Shown here one piece after another: positions 37,737 through 49,900 of a stretch of 64,000 bases of DNA. The notes beneath the pieces are model-generated. The model worked only from the letters and a program-made list of their open reading frames with translations, was not told the DNA's origin and searched no databases. Both the position numbers and the translations under genes were made by a program. This DNA comes from Clusia tigrina (Eukaryota; Arthropoda; Insecta; Diptera; Clusiidae): assembly GCA_920105625.2 (NCBI GenBank), contig OV050030.1:429256240-429320239 (forward strand), given 5' to 3'. Numbering within the stretch: position 1 is the first letter of the stretch; each line of letters begins with the position of its first letter.

Positions 37737-40700
37737 TACACCCACTATTAAACAAATTGAGCCAAAATCACTGGCGAAGCGTGAAATCGTTTCAAATTTG
37801 TCGCTCCTGCCTTCTGCGCGCTTCGACCTCTGCAAAGGTCTGCCATTTTCCACGTACATCATCATGTCATTGCAAAAAGTGGACATGTCATCGCAGGGTT
37901 AAATTTAAAATTAAAAGCGAAAGTTTTTACTTGTGTTGCTTGCACACTGAATTTTTTCTTTATGTTCACATTTTTCTATAATATTTTTTTAAATAAAAAG
38001 TGAAAATTATACCAAACCAAGTTGTTGAGCGACAACAGGGAAGCACTGCGGTCAGAGCAGCTGCCCAAAACAGTGCTCGGCTTCCATTTGAGGCAAGTGC
38101 CAAAAGGGCAAACGGCAGAACCGCAAGCGCGGCCATCCCAGGTCAGAGGCAATTTGCGGCATACAAGTTTCTTTCTTTTGGGCAAAAGTGAGAAACGCGG
38201 AGAAATTTCGTCTGCATGGGGTTCCAAAATACACAAATGCGAAGAAAGGCAACAATATAAATTCGTAATGAATTCTTTTTATGGAGCTTTTTTCTATTTC
38301 TCAGGCAGGTGGGGCCATTAGCTCAACTGTTTGTGGGCTGTGGCCGCTGTAAACTATGTGTTAATGAATTAATTACATTCGCTAACACTACGTTCAGCGT
38401 ACTAGCTTCGGTACTCTGTTTGCCGTATTCAGCCGTTCCCTATTTCTAGCCTGCCATCAATCCTTTTCTTAACAATAAAAAAATTCGTAAGATGATATTA
38501 ACTATAAGACCATACAAATTTCGTTTCTGGTAGGGATTCATTCTCCACTAAGCTTCACAGGTTATTCAGGAACCACAGTCAAGCTGGATTTTTAACCATT
38601 GGCGAATGTGAAGAAACTTGGGCACAAGCAATTCATTAATTGAACTCCCTCGTTTAAATAATCGGATATAAAATGCAATTTACTTAATGACTCTTTTAAT
38701 TTAAAGCGGTGCAGCAACCGAAACGAGTCTCACTGTTCTAATTCAAATCGTTTGGTTAATGCGAACAACCCAATGAAGCATCATTAGTGAGCTACTCATT
38801 GGTGGCCTTGCTGATGGAGCTCTGCCAGATGAATCAAGCTGATGCCTAATTGAAGGAAGTAACACAATGGCGAGTGACGTAGCTGCGAACCAGGTAACCA
38901 AACAATGTTAATTAGCGCTTTGCAATTTTTCAAATCAGCTTTGCATATTTTCAAATCATTTTGGCAAGTTAATATCTAAAGAGGGAAAAGTCGATGTGGA
39001 AGAACAATTGGTAAAAAAAACTGCAAATATTTTTGAAGTTTTTGTCTACATACTTCTGAAGACCCTATACGTGATAAGTTAATTCAGTTTCTGAGCCTTA
39101 CAGAGGCAATTAAAGAATTTGCTATACTGGTATTCTCAGATTCCATAGCAGCAAAGACCGACTTTCATAAGCTCTGGTCTCTGAAAGTATGTTTAGAGAG
39201 AAGACGAGAACATGAGAGAGTGTTTTATTTCATGAGATCAGAGAGATTAATAAACATACTGTAAAATAGTCAGAGATGACGTAAGGAATAAAGATTTTAT
39301 CCCAGCCAAGTTTAAGTTTATCCCGAGAACTGGTTAATCGATTGGAAGCAAACTTTTTTTTTAAGACTTCTCTATTTAGAGGTATATTTTAATGTTTCTT
39401 TTTAAGTCCAATTAATTGACAGGTTCTTTATGTCATGGTGAGTTTTTGGAGGCCCATTATGTTTGCTTTCATATAAATATACTTTCATTTCAAAACCGAA
39501 CCAAGTCTGTAAGGATCCTGGGCAAGTGTGGAGGCATTTTTGAAACTAGCGCATAATTATTTTTTGGTTGCTCAGTATCTCATTGATATTGTAGACAAGG
39601 CCCAGCTTAGTGCTGATAGCAACCATTCTCATGCATGGTGAAAATCAATCAACCTCTGAATCATTACTGCTCAATTCCACAGAGCCCTCCAACTCAACTG
39701 TTCTGCAACATGGTTGTCACAAAGAGCTCGGCCACTTACTACAAGTTGAAATTTTTCAAATTGCTTGCTCGCAAAGGAAATTGAAGCAACAACAGCAAAA
39801 TAATTATCAAATTGCTCGGTGTGTTGGAGCAAACTTGACTGACAACTCAACTGTCAGTCTATAAGGAGGCATATTAATGCCGAGCCTGCTCAATTGGGAG
39901 AGATGGGATGTCGTACTCGCACACGCACTCGCACTAGCAACTGAAGAAAACCTGAATGCTCTACAAATAAACTGCAGCAACGTTAACGGCGGCAATGGCA
40001 ACGGCAACAACAACAAAATTAATAATAAAACCTGCTGCAGCATCAAATGCTACACATAAAACTATAGCGATATAGGAGGAGGAGGAAGAACCACACCAAT
40101 TGCAACAACGCAAGAACTACACCACATCAACAACAACAACAACTATAATAAGAGTAGAAACAAAAACAAGAACTGAAAACATGCTATGCAAATAATGGCA
40201 CTTGCGGGCACCGCACCTCAACAGCGATTTTTAGACCAAAGTCAAGGAAGAGCTCGCACGAAAGAAGTAGAGGAGGAGCGCTACGGCTTACCTTGCAGAA
40301 ACAACCACTCGTATGCAACACTTGTGAATGCTGCTGGTCAATGATGCCGCTGCTACAGCTCCGGTATCTGCTGCTGTAGTTAATGATGCTGATGATGATG
40401 ATGATTATGAAACTGACGTTGCTGTTGAGTAAGCCAAAGCTGCTCTGGTTGATCTCGTTGCAAGCGTTGTGGCTGTAGTTGGAAGAATTTAAATGGAATT
40501 GTTGCCTGTTCAGCTGCACTTTTGTGAGCTCCTCGCACCAATTCACTGCATGTAAAAGACACAAGCGGAAGAAGTTCTGCGCATCGCAACTTGTGCAGCG
40601 TTCGGGCCAATTCTGTGCTGATGTTCCGACTGCAGACTAGCTGCAATTTGTGGACTCCGTGAGCGCAGTTAGCGACAGTTGCGACGCAATGGTTCAAATT

Positions 40701-42156
40701 AGCGGCGGCGATCAGGAGTGACCGAAGCGTTCCCAAGCATTTGGTGTGAGTTCGCGTGGAGTGCTTAATTGACTTGTTCGCTCCTGCGGTCCGGTGTGAC
40801 GGTAGAAAATGCACCCAGTCTCAGAGGAGGATGTTGGATCGTTTGGCGATTTTGCTGCCAATCTGAGTTGAGTTTTGGATTAGTTTCTTTTTGTAATTTT
40901 TCCTTAATTTTTTATTGTTTGTTGGTTTATTTAATAAATTTTTCGTTTGTTTTTGATTTATTTATTTTATTTGTTTATTAAATATTTACGCTTAATTTTG
41001 ACAACAATTTGCTTTTATGTTTTGTGTATTATTTTTGTTTTTATTGTTTTATTTAAATTTATATATTTTTTTTAAATTTATTTAAGTTTTATTTTTTATT
41101 TATATTATTTCAATTTATTTATAATTTTTTTCGTCAGAACTTGGCTGAATTTTGTGTGGCTCTGGTATTTTGTTTTAAGACTGTTGCAGTATTTCATGAG
41201 ACTTCGAAGATTGGTCCAACTTTTTACAGCAACTGGCCTGTTTCTGTTTGCGTCTATGAAGTTAGCTGTGGTTTTCTTTTATTTAATTTTTAATGGGTTT
41301 TTTAAACTTTTCCCTGGATTTTTTGCATACCCTTTGGATTTGAAACTAAGATTCTTTCACACGAACTGTTTCTTGGATGTGTTTGACGGTTCGGGCGGTT
41401 TTAGTTGCTTTTAATTGGGTGGAACGTCCGCTATTTCGTGAAATTACGAGTAAATTAGCCAAGCCGCTCGAAGTTATGTGAGAGACCTCCGCTTGCCATG
41501 CAAAAAGTCCGTCAATTAACTAAATTGGCCTCGGAGATGGAAAACTAGATACACAGAAGACTGTTTGGTTGCAAATTGTTTTTAGGCGAAGAAGCTTCGG
41601 AGGATGTTACAGTAATAGAGATAGCAAAACTAAGCATAATTTGGCACAGCTGACGTTTATTGTTATTGGTTTTTCATTCACTCTGATAGTATGAAATATT
41701 TGCTTAGAATTTAAATTTCTTGTTTTCTTTATCCCAGGGACCAACAAATCAAATTCGCAAATTTTTAACTTTTTGCTTAACCGAATTAAAATAGAATACA
41801 ATTGATTCACTTTTCTAAATTTCAATAAAACACTGTCAACTGATTCCTTTGTAGGCCGTTTTGCTTCAAATTTAAATTCTTATTTATGCGCTTTATAAAT
41901 TATTTAAAACAAAGACAAAAATCACGGCAAAGGCTGAAAAAATATCCCAGCGCCTGCAACGCAAACATCAACAACAAAAACAAAAACTGAAGAACGCAGC
42001 GCAAACCTCTCCAACTCAAGAACCGATTTCATCCGCGGCTTGGCGTGTCTGTCAGCCAAAACCGAAATTATAACAGCAACTGAAGATAAAGAAATAACAG
42101 GCACTAAAACTTAATGACCAAGCCAACAGGCGGACGGACGAACGTCGGCTCGACGC

Positions 42157-42738
42157 ATGAACCAAGCAGCCAGCGCTGGCGTCAACGCCGCAGTCAGCTT
42201 CGGCGCATGTCGCATTAACTCTGAAGACATTTTGCCAATGCGCGCATGCGCCAACGCGCCAAACACACCACATACAAAGCCAGGCAAACCAAAACCAAAT
42301 ACAACACCAAAACCAAAACCAAAGCCCGATCCAGAGTCAGAGCCAAAGCGAGCGAATCGTGGAAGAGGCAAATGGGCAAACGTCGAAGAAGCGCTTGGCT
42401 ACAATGAAGCGAAACGAACTCACTCACCTGAGCCTACGGCAGCAACCAAAGTCAACGCAGCATATGCGCAGACGCACACTCCACATACACACATTCACAC
42501 ACACACACATACCCAACGGGCGCATTCGGCGACGCAACTTTTCATGCATATTTTGCGCCTGTTGGACGCGACCGTGCTAGTGTGCCTGTATGTGTGTGCA
42601 GCACTGCTCATCGCCAGCACAACGCGTATAACGGTTCTCACTAATGCCAACCGCCAGCAGTATTCGTATTCAAATGTAAGAACGCAGAGCAACAACAACA
42701 ACAACAACAACAACAGCTCAGCTGATCGGCGGCAGTGA
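42157..42738 (+). CDS. Low-complexity 193-codon ORF, doubtful
   Basis: Longest ATG-initiated open frame outside the protease and transposon regions. It encodes a Lys-Pro repeat segment (KPKPNTTPKPKPKP, ~residues 44-60), a His/Thr-rich stretch from the CA repeat, one hydrophobic helix around residues 130-153 (ATVLVCLYVCAALLI) and a C-terminal poly-Asn run from the CAA repeat. I recognise no family. Much of its openness follows from the microsatellites, which have no stops in this frame, and no splice signal or poly(A) signal supports it. Could be an orphan small membrane protein or the 5' UTR of an unseen transcript; more likely chance. Confidence 0.15.
   Translation: MNQAASAGVNAAVSFGACRINSEDILPMRACANAPNTPHTKPGKPKPNTTPKPKPKPDPESEPKRANRGRGKWANVEEALGYNEAKRTHSPEPTAATKVNAAYAQTHTPHTHIHTHTHTQRAHSATQLFMHILRLLDATVLVCLYVCAALLIASTTRITVLTNANRQQYSYSNVRTQSNNNNNNNNSSADRRQ
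42474..42513. repeat. (CA)n-rich microsatellite
   Basis: Interrupted CA dinucleotide tract. Confidence 0.75.
42690..42716. repeat. (CAA)n microsatellite
   Basis: Nine consecutive CAA-type units, poly-Asn in the ORF at 42157-42738. Confidence 0.85.
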
Positions 42739-45565
42739 CGCTCACTGCAGCAAAGGCCACTGTAGCTTTGCTGAATGTGCCGAACGGTAGGGCAGGGGGC
42801 AATCGCACAACCGCCCGGGTGGGTAATGGAGCGCTTTCACAATATCATTTTAATAATGTACTGTCATGTATGTGTGTGTGTTTGTGTGCGTGTGTTTATG
42901 TGCGTAGCAAGAAACACGGAGAATTTTATAATAAAATAAAAGAAAGCAAAATACGCACAACACTGCGGGTGCGGGGAGGAGTTAGCTGAAAACTTCTTTG
43001 TTTCAGACCTGCCAGTGCTGTCTTCTTCCACCGAGCTCACAGCAGTGGGCAGCACAGGCAGGCGAGATTGAGACCTGGGCAGCCAGGTCAGCGCGTTTGC
43101 TGCGGTAAATCTGTGCCCGTTTGATAAGAATCGTGGATCTGCATTGAAAGCGCTACGGAAAGTGCTCATAAATCTTGGAATTTTGGTAGCTGCTGCTGAG
43201 AAACACGAAATACTGTGGAACAAACGTGTCGGTACCTTGATTTACTCTACGAAGTTGTTTGGCGGATGCTTCCTTGTGCGCATAGGCCAAATGCGATCCT
43301 TGCGGTGAAAATGCAAAACGAAATGCTCCAAATTGGCACACACAGGTTTGAGGCAATTGTCTGCAAACGCCTCCAATTGTTCACTGCGCCACTCGAAACG
43401 AAAGACTTAAGGCGCGAACGCGGCACTTTGCTGCATTGAAACGGAGCCGAGAACGATGCCCTGCAATTCAATGAATTCCACTCCGGCCTTTGACACAATT
43501 GCACACAATTTTAAAGTTGTGGCATTTTTGCGAATTATTTGGCCGGAATTTATGCAACAAACTGGACAGAATTGCAGGAGCGCACTTTTATCACTTCGGT
43601 TCGGGGCACAATCACTCAGCAGTTGAATTGCAGTGCGTCGAAGATTGCCGTTCCGAGTGGCGAATTTGGCTTCTAAGTATTCAATGGCAATATGTACGCG
43701 CAGTGCAGGCAGGAAAAGTTGAGTGCGAAACCACTCGCGCGTCCGTTTTGTAGCGTGCACTTCGCTTTTTGCCGCTGCTATTGAACTTGAGACCTTGACA
43801 CTGAAGATGCTCCTCGCAAACTGAAACTAAATAACAAGTCGAAGCAAGTTCTTTGGCCAATTTCAGCCGCAGCCCAGCACTAGCACCGGCAGCTACAACA
43901 TTCGTCGATTGCAGCCTAAACAATTGGTAAAAGCAAAGAAAAGCCACAAGAGGTGGAGAGAGAGAAAGAAGTGAGTTCCACCAAAGTATATCCATTTACT
44001 AGATATTCTTTGGTTCCACACAGAGCGTGGAATGCATTTGGAGAGCGGCAGCAAACGGAAGAGCGCAGACGTGTCTCTTTAGAGTACTAGTGACAGTACA
44101 GAGCAAGGCAGTTGCCAGGAGAGTCTAAAGGAACAAGAGCATGCATTGACTCTTGATTCGAAGAAAGTGATGCTTATGGACGTTAAATTTGCAGCTTCAT
44201 ATTCATTTTGAATTAAAATATGGTTCGATGTATTATGCGTACTGAAGTCAATCAAATCTCTGCGACATTGTACTCGTACTCCTATTCATAGGAGAGCTCA
44301 AAATTGGCGTCATGGCAGTTTTCCTTAAAGGTACTCTTATAAATTGTTACGGATTTGGCTTTGGAATAGAATTTCGGTTTACAAACATTTCGGTTCACTC
44401 AGTTCCCAGCCGCCCGGAACACTTTATACTGTTAACTCAAGCGGCATGTTTTCCGCGATCTGATTCCGTTCACACAGAAGCTTTGTCGAAGCAGCACTTC
44501 AAGCAAAATTATATTAATTATACTTATATAATGCATGGCAAAGGCCAAGCAAAGGTCACGTAATTACTTGCCATAAAGAGCTGTGGAGATTTGCTACGCT
44601 TGTGTGACATAAGGAATGTGGAAGTCGCACACAAGTTTGAGACTACAATAGTAAAACAACCGCAATGCATTACGACCTGTGTACTGGGGCTCATCTCTGC
44701 TCAAACTTACACAGAGACATAGCTGCAGCCACACTCACATTATTGTGGACATTTGGGATTCAGCAGGATATTGACTCCCGGAAATGAGCTAATTAGTAAT
44801 TCCATTGACGACCCTGACACACAGGTTCGTGTCCGCTACCGTTGCTGCCACTTTCCAGGCCACGAAATAATCAGAAGTGATTAATCTTCCAGTTGAGCCA
44901 TTGAGACCCCATAAGACTGCATAGTGTAGAGTCGCGACGGGGTGCTGCAGTTAATACCCACATTCTATTCTCACTCTTCATTCCAGTGTAAGAGAAAAAA
45001 AGTTTCTCTTTTGTTCACTTCAAAATGTTGGCGTTTATTTTTATTTAATGAATCAAATAAATTGAATATGTTAAATTATGCAGAGCAAAATATTAGCAGA
45101 ATTTTCCTTGTATTTACCACACAGAAGCATTGTTAATAATTGGAAAATAGTTTTATATTTGTGGAAAAGAACAAAGTTTTAAATTCGTTTCGGCAGTGCT
45201 GCCAAGTCCATTTACTTTTCTTTCACGAGCACAGAAGGTTTAAGTCCAAAATTGAAAATATAGGATATATGCACAGTTTGAGTGTAATTGGGAATGGTTT
45301 GGGAATAATTGGGAATTGTTTGAGATTAATTCTGAGGGAAATTGATATATTTTATCTGTTGTATTTAAAATCCAATTTAATATTAGAAGACATAATTGGA
45401 GCAATATAAATATCAGAAAGAAAAAATATAATAATATATAAATATAGAAAAAAAATTGAACAATATAAATATAGATTTTTGGGCCAAAGTGGGTTTATGC
45501 AATAGGATTTCTGTTCGTGCGGACCAAAAAGACCCACGCCCAATTTGAACATTTATTTTGTTTTA

Positions 45566-45775
45566 TGCCGCCCTCTCTGGGCTAGTGGCAAGCATGCTAG
45601 ACTCACTCCCCGAGGCTCGCAGGTTCAAATCCTGCCACGGGCTTGGTCTCCAAAATGCTTCATTCTATAAAATCTTTTCCTCTTTGAGTCGAAAACCTCT
45701 GTAGCTAGTACTCATTCCTCCAACACCTTGCACTCATAATTAATTATGGTGTAAGGTATAATAATAATAATAATT
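45566..45775 (+). mobile_element. tRNA-derived SINE with (ATA)n tail, better-preserved copy
   Basis: Begins with a tRNA-like head: A-box-like TGGGCTAGTGGC near 45578 and B box GGTTCAAATCC at 45622-45632 (one mismatch to GGTTCGANNCC), with T-arm GCAGG/CCTGC intact and a partly paired acceptor stem (GCCC...GGGC). A 120-bp unrelated body follows, then ATAATAATAATAAT. The acceptor mismatches and the long 3' body argue against a working tRNA gene. The 3' 60 bp match the copy at 19600-19716. Confidence 0.75.
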
Positions 45776-46947
45776 TTGTTTTACTTAATAATTTTCCTTT
45801 AAAACTAAGTTATGTGTGTATTTCTGTATGAAAATATTATACATTTGTTCAGTTCACCGAAATCTTTTGGTTGCTTGGGATGTGGCGCGTTAGTTTGGCT
45901 CATTTCGCCAGATTTCCATCACATATTTTGCTGAGATATTTTAAATAGTTTTCAAATTCATCCAGATTTATTTCTGTGGTTCTATGGGAGGTGGTTATGG
46001 CACTTTCTGCTATTAAAGTATTAGAAGTATTTGTGCAAAGCTTGAGAATAATATCGCCCTCCCACGATTTGAAGGATAAAATCGACTTCTGGACATCTGG
46101 TGCAAGGTGAAATGGAATTTTATTGTAAAATATAGACCTAAAAATCCAAAAAAATGTGTCTTTCCTGGGTATCAATTTCGTGGGCGGCGTAACCGGAAAA
46201 TTTTAGCAGTGACGTGCCGAGCATGCGAGGTTGTATTGAGAAAGTAGATGTTAATTTATCCTTGAAAGAAACAATAGAATGAACGCAGAGCTCCCGTTGG
46301 CACTGATCAATCTCAAATATTCCATAGGGTATGTCTAAGTAGCAGCATCAAAGAAAACTCACTCGGAGTAAAAAGATAAATTGTGTGACACGCAAATTCA
46401 GTGCTTGCCTGCGAACCCTGAACCATTAAGTGATATGTATGAAGTGAAGGTATGAAGTGAAGGAGCGTGCTAAAAAGTAGAATCAAAATTTTCTTAACAT
46501 CCCATTGAGGTGAGGACAAAAGCAAAGGAGGTGTAAACGGGTTTTCTCCTCCTTCACAACTCCTCCACAACTTCTATAGAAGTAAATTTTAACTGACCTT
46601 CTTTTGGCCGGAATTCGTGTGAGAGTCACACAATAAAACCATGGATCAGCCCGGCCAATTAGTTTCTAAGTTTAATTTCTTTCGATTGATTCTTACTTTA
46701 TACACAAAAACTTAAATATAATATAAATTATTAAATGTACTGCTTAGGAGTTAAATGCGGAAGTTAATAAATATGCAGAGATGCAGTTACTCAACTTAAG
46801 AAAGTTTCCCCGAAATATTAAACAATAAAAAAGAAAAATCTACAATAAAAAATACAGAATTTTCCCTTCGACTTTAAATACCCAGATTTGAAATGGTAGC
46901 GGGAAAGAGACAGGAATACCATAGGCGCAGTGCATTCGCCGTGACCA
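45776..46947. other. 3' flank of the CG8172-like gene
   Basis: AT-rich; no AATAAA on the minus strand close to the stop codon. A weak ATTAAA lies at about 46671-46676, some 270 nt downstream of the stop. No other gene seen. Confidence 0.45.
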
Positions 46948-49900
46948 CTACGCGCTCTCGTTAGCCAGCACTTTGTTGATCCACGGAACAAACTTTTGTA
47001 TGTTCGTATAAACGCCGGGCAAGTGCTCGCGCCCACAGCCAATGCCCCAGGAGACGAGGCCTATCAGAGTCTTGCGCCCGTCCAGCGACATCGTCAGTGG
47101 GCCACCCGAGTCGCCCTGGCAGGAGTCACGTCCGCCCTCCTTATAGCCAGCACAGAGGAAGACGTCGTGAATGGTTTCCCGGCGGCCGGCAGCGCGAAAC
47201 CAGCGCTGGCACCGGTCGTTTGACAGCACCTCCACGTCCACTTCCTTTGCGAAATATGGGAGAACAAATGAGTGACTCAATAATATTTTTACACAGAAGT
47301 ACACCGACCTGCAGTACGGACGGTACAGTGCTCTGACCATGACGAGTGCGTCCCCAGCCCGCTACGGTGGCCATTTTACCCACTAGCTTCGTGGCGGATG
47401 GCGGCAAGCAGACAGGTATGATGTGTTGCTTGTATACCACGTTGCGATCCAGGCGTATCAGCGCCAAGTCGTTTTTAAAGTCCGCCGGGTTGTAGTGTGG
47501 GTGTACCTCTTTGCGCTCGATGCCGTATTCCTCGTGGTTAAGTCGCTCCTCTTGACCTCGCACATCCCATTCCCCCAAGCGTATTTTCATGTTTGAATTT
47601 GTAGTGCTGCAGAAGAAATGAAAGTAATTACATGGGCAATAAAATTATGGTGCATTTCGACCACTTACGTAGCCACACAATGCGCGGCTGTGACCACCCA
47701 ACGATTGGATATCAGAGCTCCTCCGCAGCTGAGCTTGCGCGACAGAAAACCGCTCTTGATTAATGCCACCTGCCACGGATGGGAGCCAAAGCCCGTGGAG
47801 TGACCGCCCACAATTCGATTGGAGCGAGTGAAAATCTCGCCACAGCCTGAAAAAGAGTGCAAATGGGAAAACCGGTTCAAAAATGTGAAGAGGAAGAAGG
47901 TCTTAGAGGAATGTTTGAAAATATCTACATTATGTGCTCACAGTATCCGCAATGGAGGAAAGTGCAAATTGAGATCTTAAAGAGGAGTTCGAGTATGAAA
48001 CCCAAACGCTGAAAATGAGATCAGAGACCGGAAGAAACAGAATAGAAGAACGAATACAACTACAAAGAAGTCAAATCTACAAGAAAGTGAAACTGCATTT
48101 GTACCCGGTACTGGACGATAGGATCCGTCTGTGTAAGCGCCGCCGGTGGTGTAGTCCCCATCCGCCTCGCCCGCATTGAGATCCAGAACATTCCCCACAG
48201 CGAATGACGGGGAATTGGATGGTAGCTCGTGCAGGTTCCCGTCCGCCGAGTGTGCGGGTTGGTCCACGTCGAAGAAGCTATCCAAATGATTCGTAATTCC
48301 GGCAGGACCAGCGCCCAACTGGTTCAGATCGTGCTCCCAATGGTGCAGCGAGGACGATGAGCCTCCTGCCGGAGGTCGGTAAAGGTTCGGTTTGTAGGGA
48401 TTGTACTGGATTGGCCTGTGCGTTGTGTACACTGTGGGAGTGGCCTGGTACTGCTGGTTGTTGATGGCGGTGGGGTAGTGATGGGATGGTGGACGTCCAG
48501 CCGGTTGTGTGGGACGTGAAGAGTGGGTGGGAATGTGGCCGTGATTGTGTATATGAGAGTCTGCGAGGGTTAAATGACTATTGATGCTCCCACCACCGTT
48601 GTTCCCGCTGGCGCTGCTGATGCTGCTGCTTATACCGTTGTGGTGTTTGTTGTGACTCAAAAGATCCGGGTAGATGTCGTGCAAGTGAATGATGTCACCT
48701 GTGGAATTGTGGAAATGAACTTGCGGGTTGGCACTCAACGTCGCTCAAAAACAACATTTTTTCTGCATTTTCTAATTAGAGGTAAAAGTTTGTGCTGTGG
48801 GTTCCGTGGCCCCTGCTCCCAGACTACGCATTACGCAATGAACCGCAATTTCCGCTCAATTAAAATAAAATCGTTACTTTCCATTTTGCGACTTCAAAGA
48901 GCAACAAATCCCACTGCCTTAGTTTTTCTATTGTTTACTCTGATGTTAATTAGTAAGTCGGTAGGAGCGGCTTGAGAAACCATGCACGACTCACGGTTAT
49001 GTCAGATCGGCAGTGGCCGAAATTCAGCTGCGAATGGTCGGAGTAGCGACAGAAGTGACAATCATTGAACTAACCGCGGTCATGAAAAATAATAAGCCAA
49101 GGGAGCATGAGGCACTCTGCAGCAGCTACGACAAATCGTGCTCCAACACTACACGAGTGCGACACTCAGTGTGAAAGTGAGTGGAAAGTAGTGCGTTGGC
49201 CAGTACTAGCAGAAGATTCCTTTAAGTAGTCGATTGGCAGTTGGTTTGCAGAGACCAATTAAAGTCACGAGAAAATCTTTCCAACTGTGTTACTTTGTAT
49301 TCTACTATACTAGGCACCAATATAATACATTTGTGTGGTGATACCGAGTATTACACCAGCAACAGAACCCTTGCTTATAACTATCCCGCTCTTTAGGTTG
49401 CATAACACCTCTACTAATGCTTTTGTAGGATTTCATTGGCGCAGCTCATGACAACGCAATGAAAGCAAAACAAATTTTACGGCACATGCGCAAAGGCATT
49501 CATTTTATATTTCGAAAATTAATTTCACTGTTACTGTACGCAAAATGTTCACACTTGAGTGCCAAAGTGTCGCCAAATCCTCAAGAAAATGAAGCAAAAT
49601 GAGTGAAACACCAAAAAGAGACATGGAAAAGTTCACACAAATGTGCCAAGAGCCATAAAGACAACTAAGCGAAAAGGTTAGAGGAAAGTGAAGTTGAAGT
49701 GACTTGACTGTGAAGTGAAAAACTGCGGAAGAAGACAGACATTAGCGGAGCTCTCTTCTTCGGGGGAATGACGATGGCGAGCCAAGTCACCCAAGACACC
49801 CTCGCGTTGCGTCTGCCTCACCACGCAGCTCGAGAATTATTTAATTTACTGAACTCGGCTTCTTTTGGCCACTGTTGAGCTTTGTGGGATATTCACAAGA

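Larger units (their letters stand above)
36061..45565. other. 9.5 kb between the CG8172-like and CG8170-like genes; no convincing gene
   Basis: Contains CA and CAA microsatellites, a T-rich block at 40866-41140, CAA/GAGGAG-rich sequence at 39780-40160, a duplicated 16-mer (CTTATACATATGATAG) near 36672-36715, and the doubtful ORF at 42157-42738. No S1-protease exon, transposon domain or RNA gene seen. Probably regulatory sequence of the CG8170-like gene at its right-hand, 5' side. Confidence 0.5.

Noticed and set aside
40380..40814. 144-codon minus-strand frame ending in His/Gln runs
   Set aside because: The upstream edge is GTG not ATG and the tail is a translated CAT/CAA microsatellite; nothing else supports it.
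45567..45639. Functional tRNA gene
   Set aside because: A and B boxes and a T arm are present, but the acceptor stem has three mismatches, no clean anticodon arm is visible, and the same sequence type with a shared 3' body recurs at 19600, so it is a SINE head.
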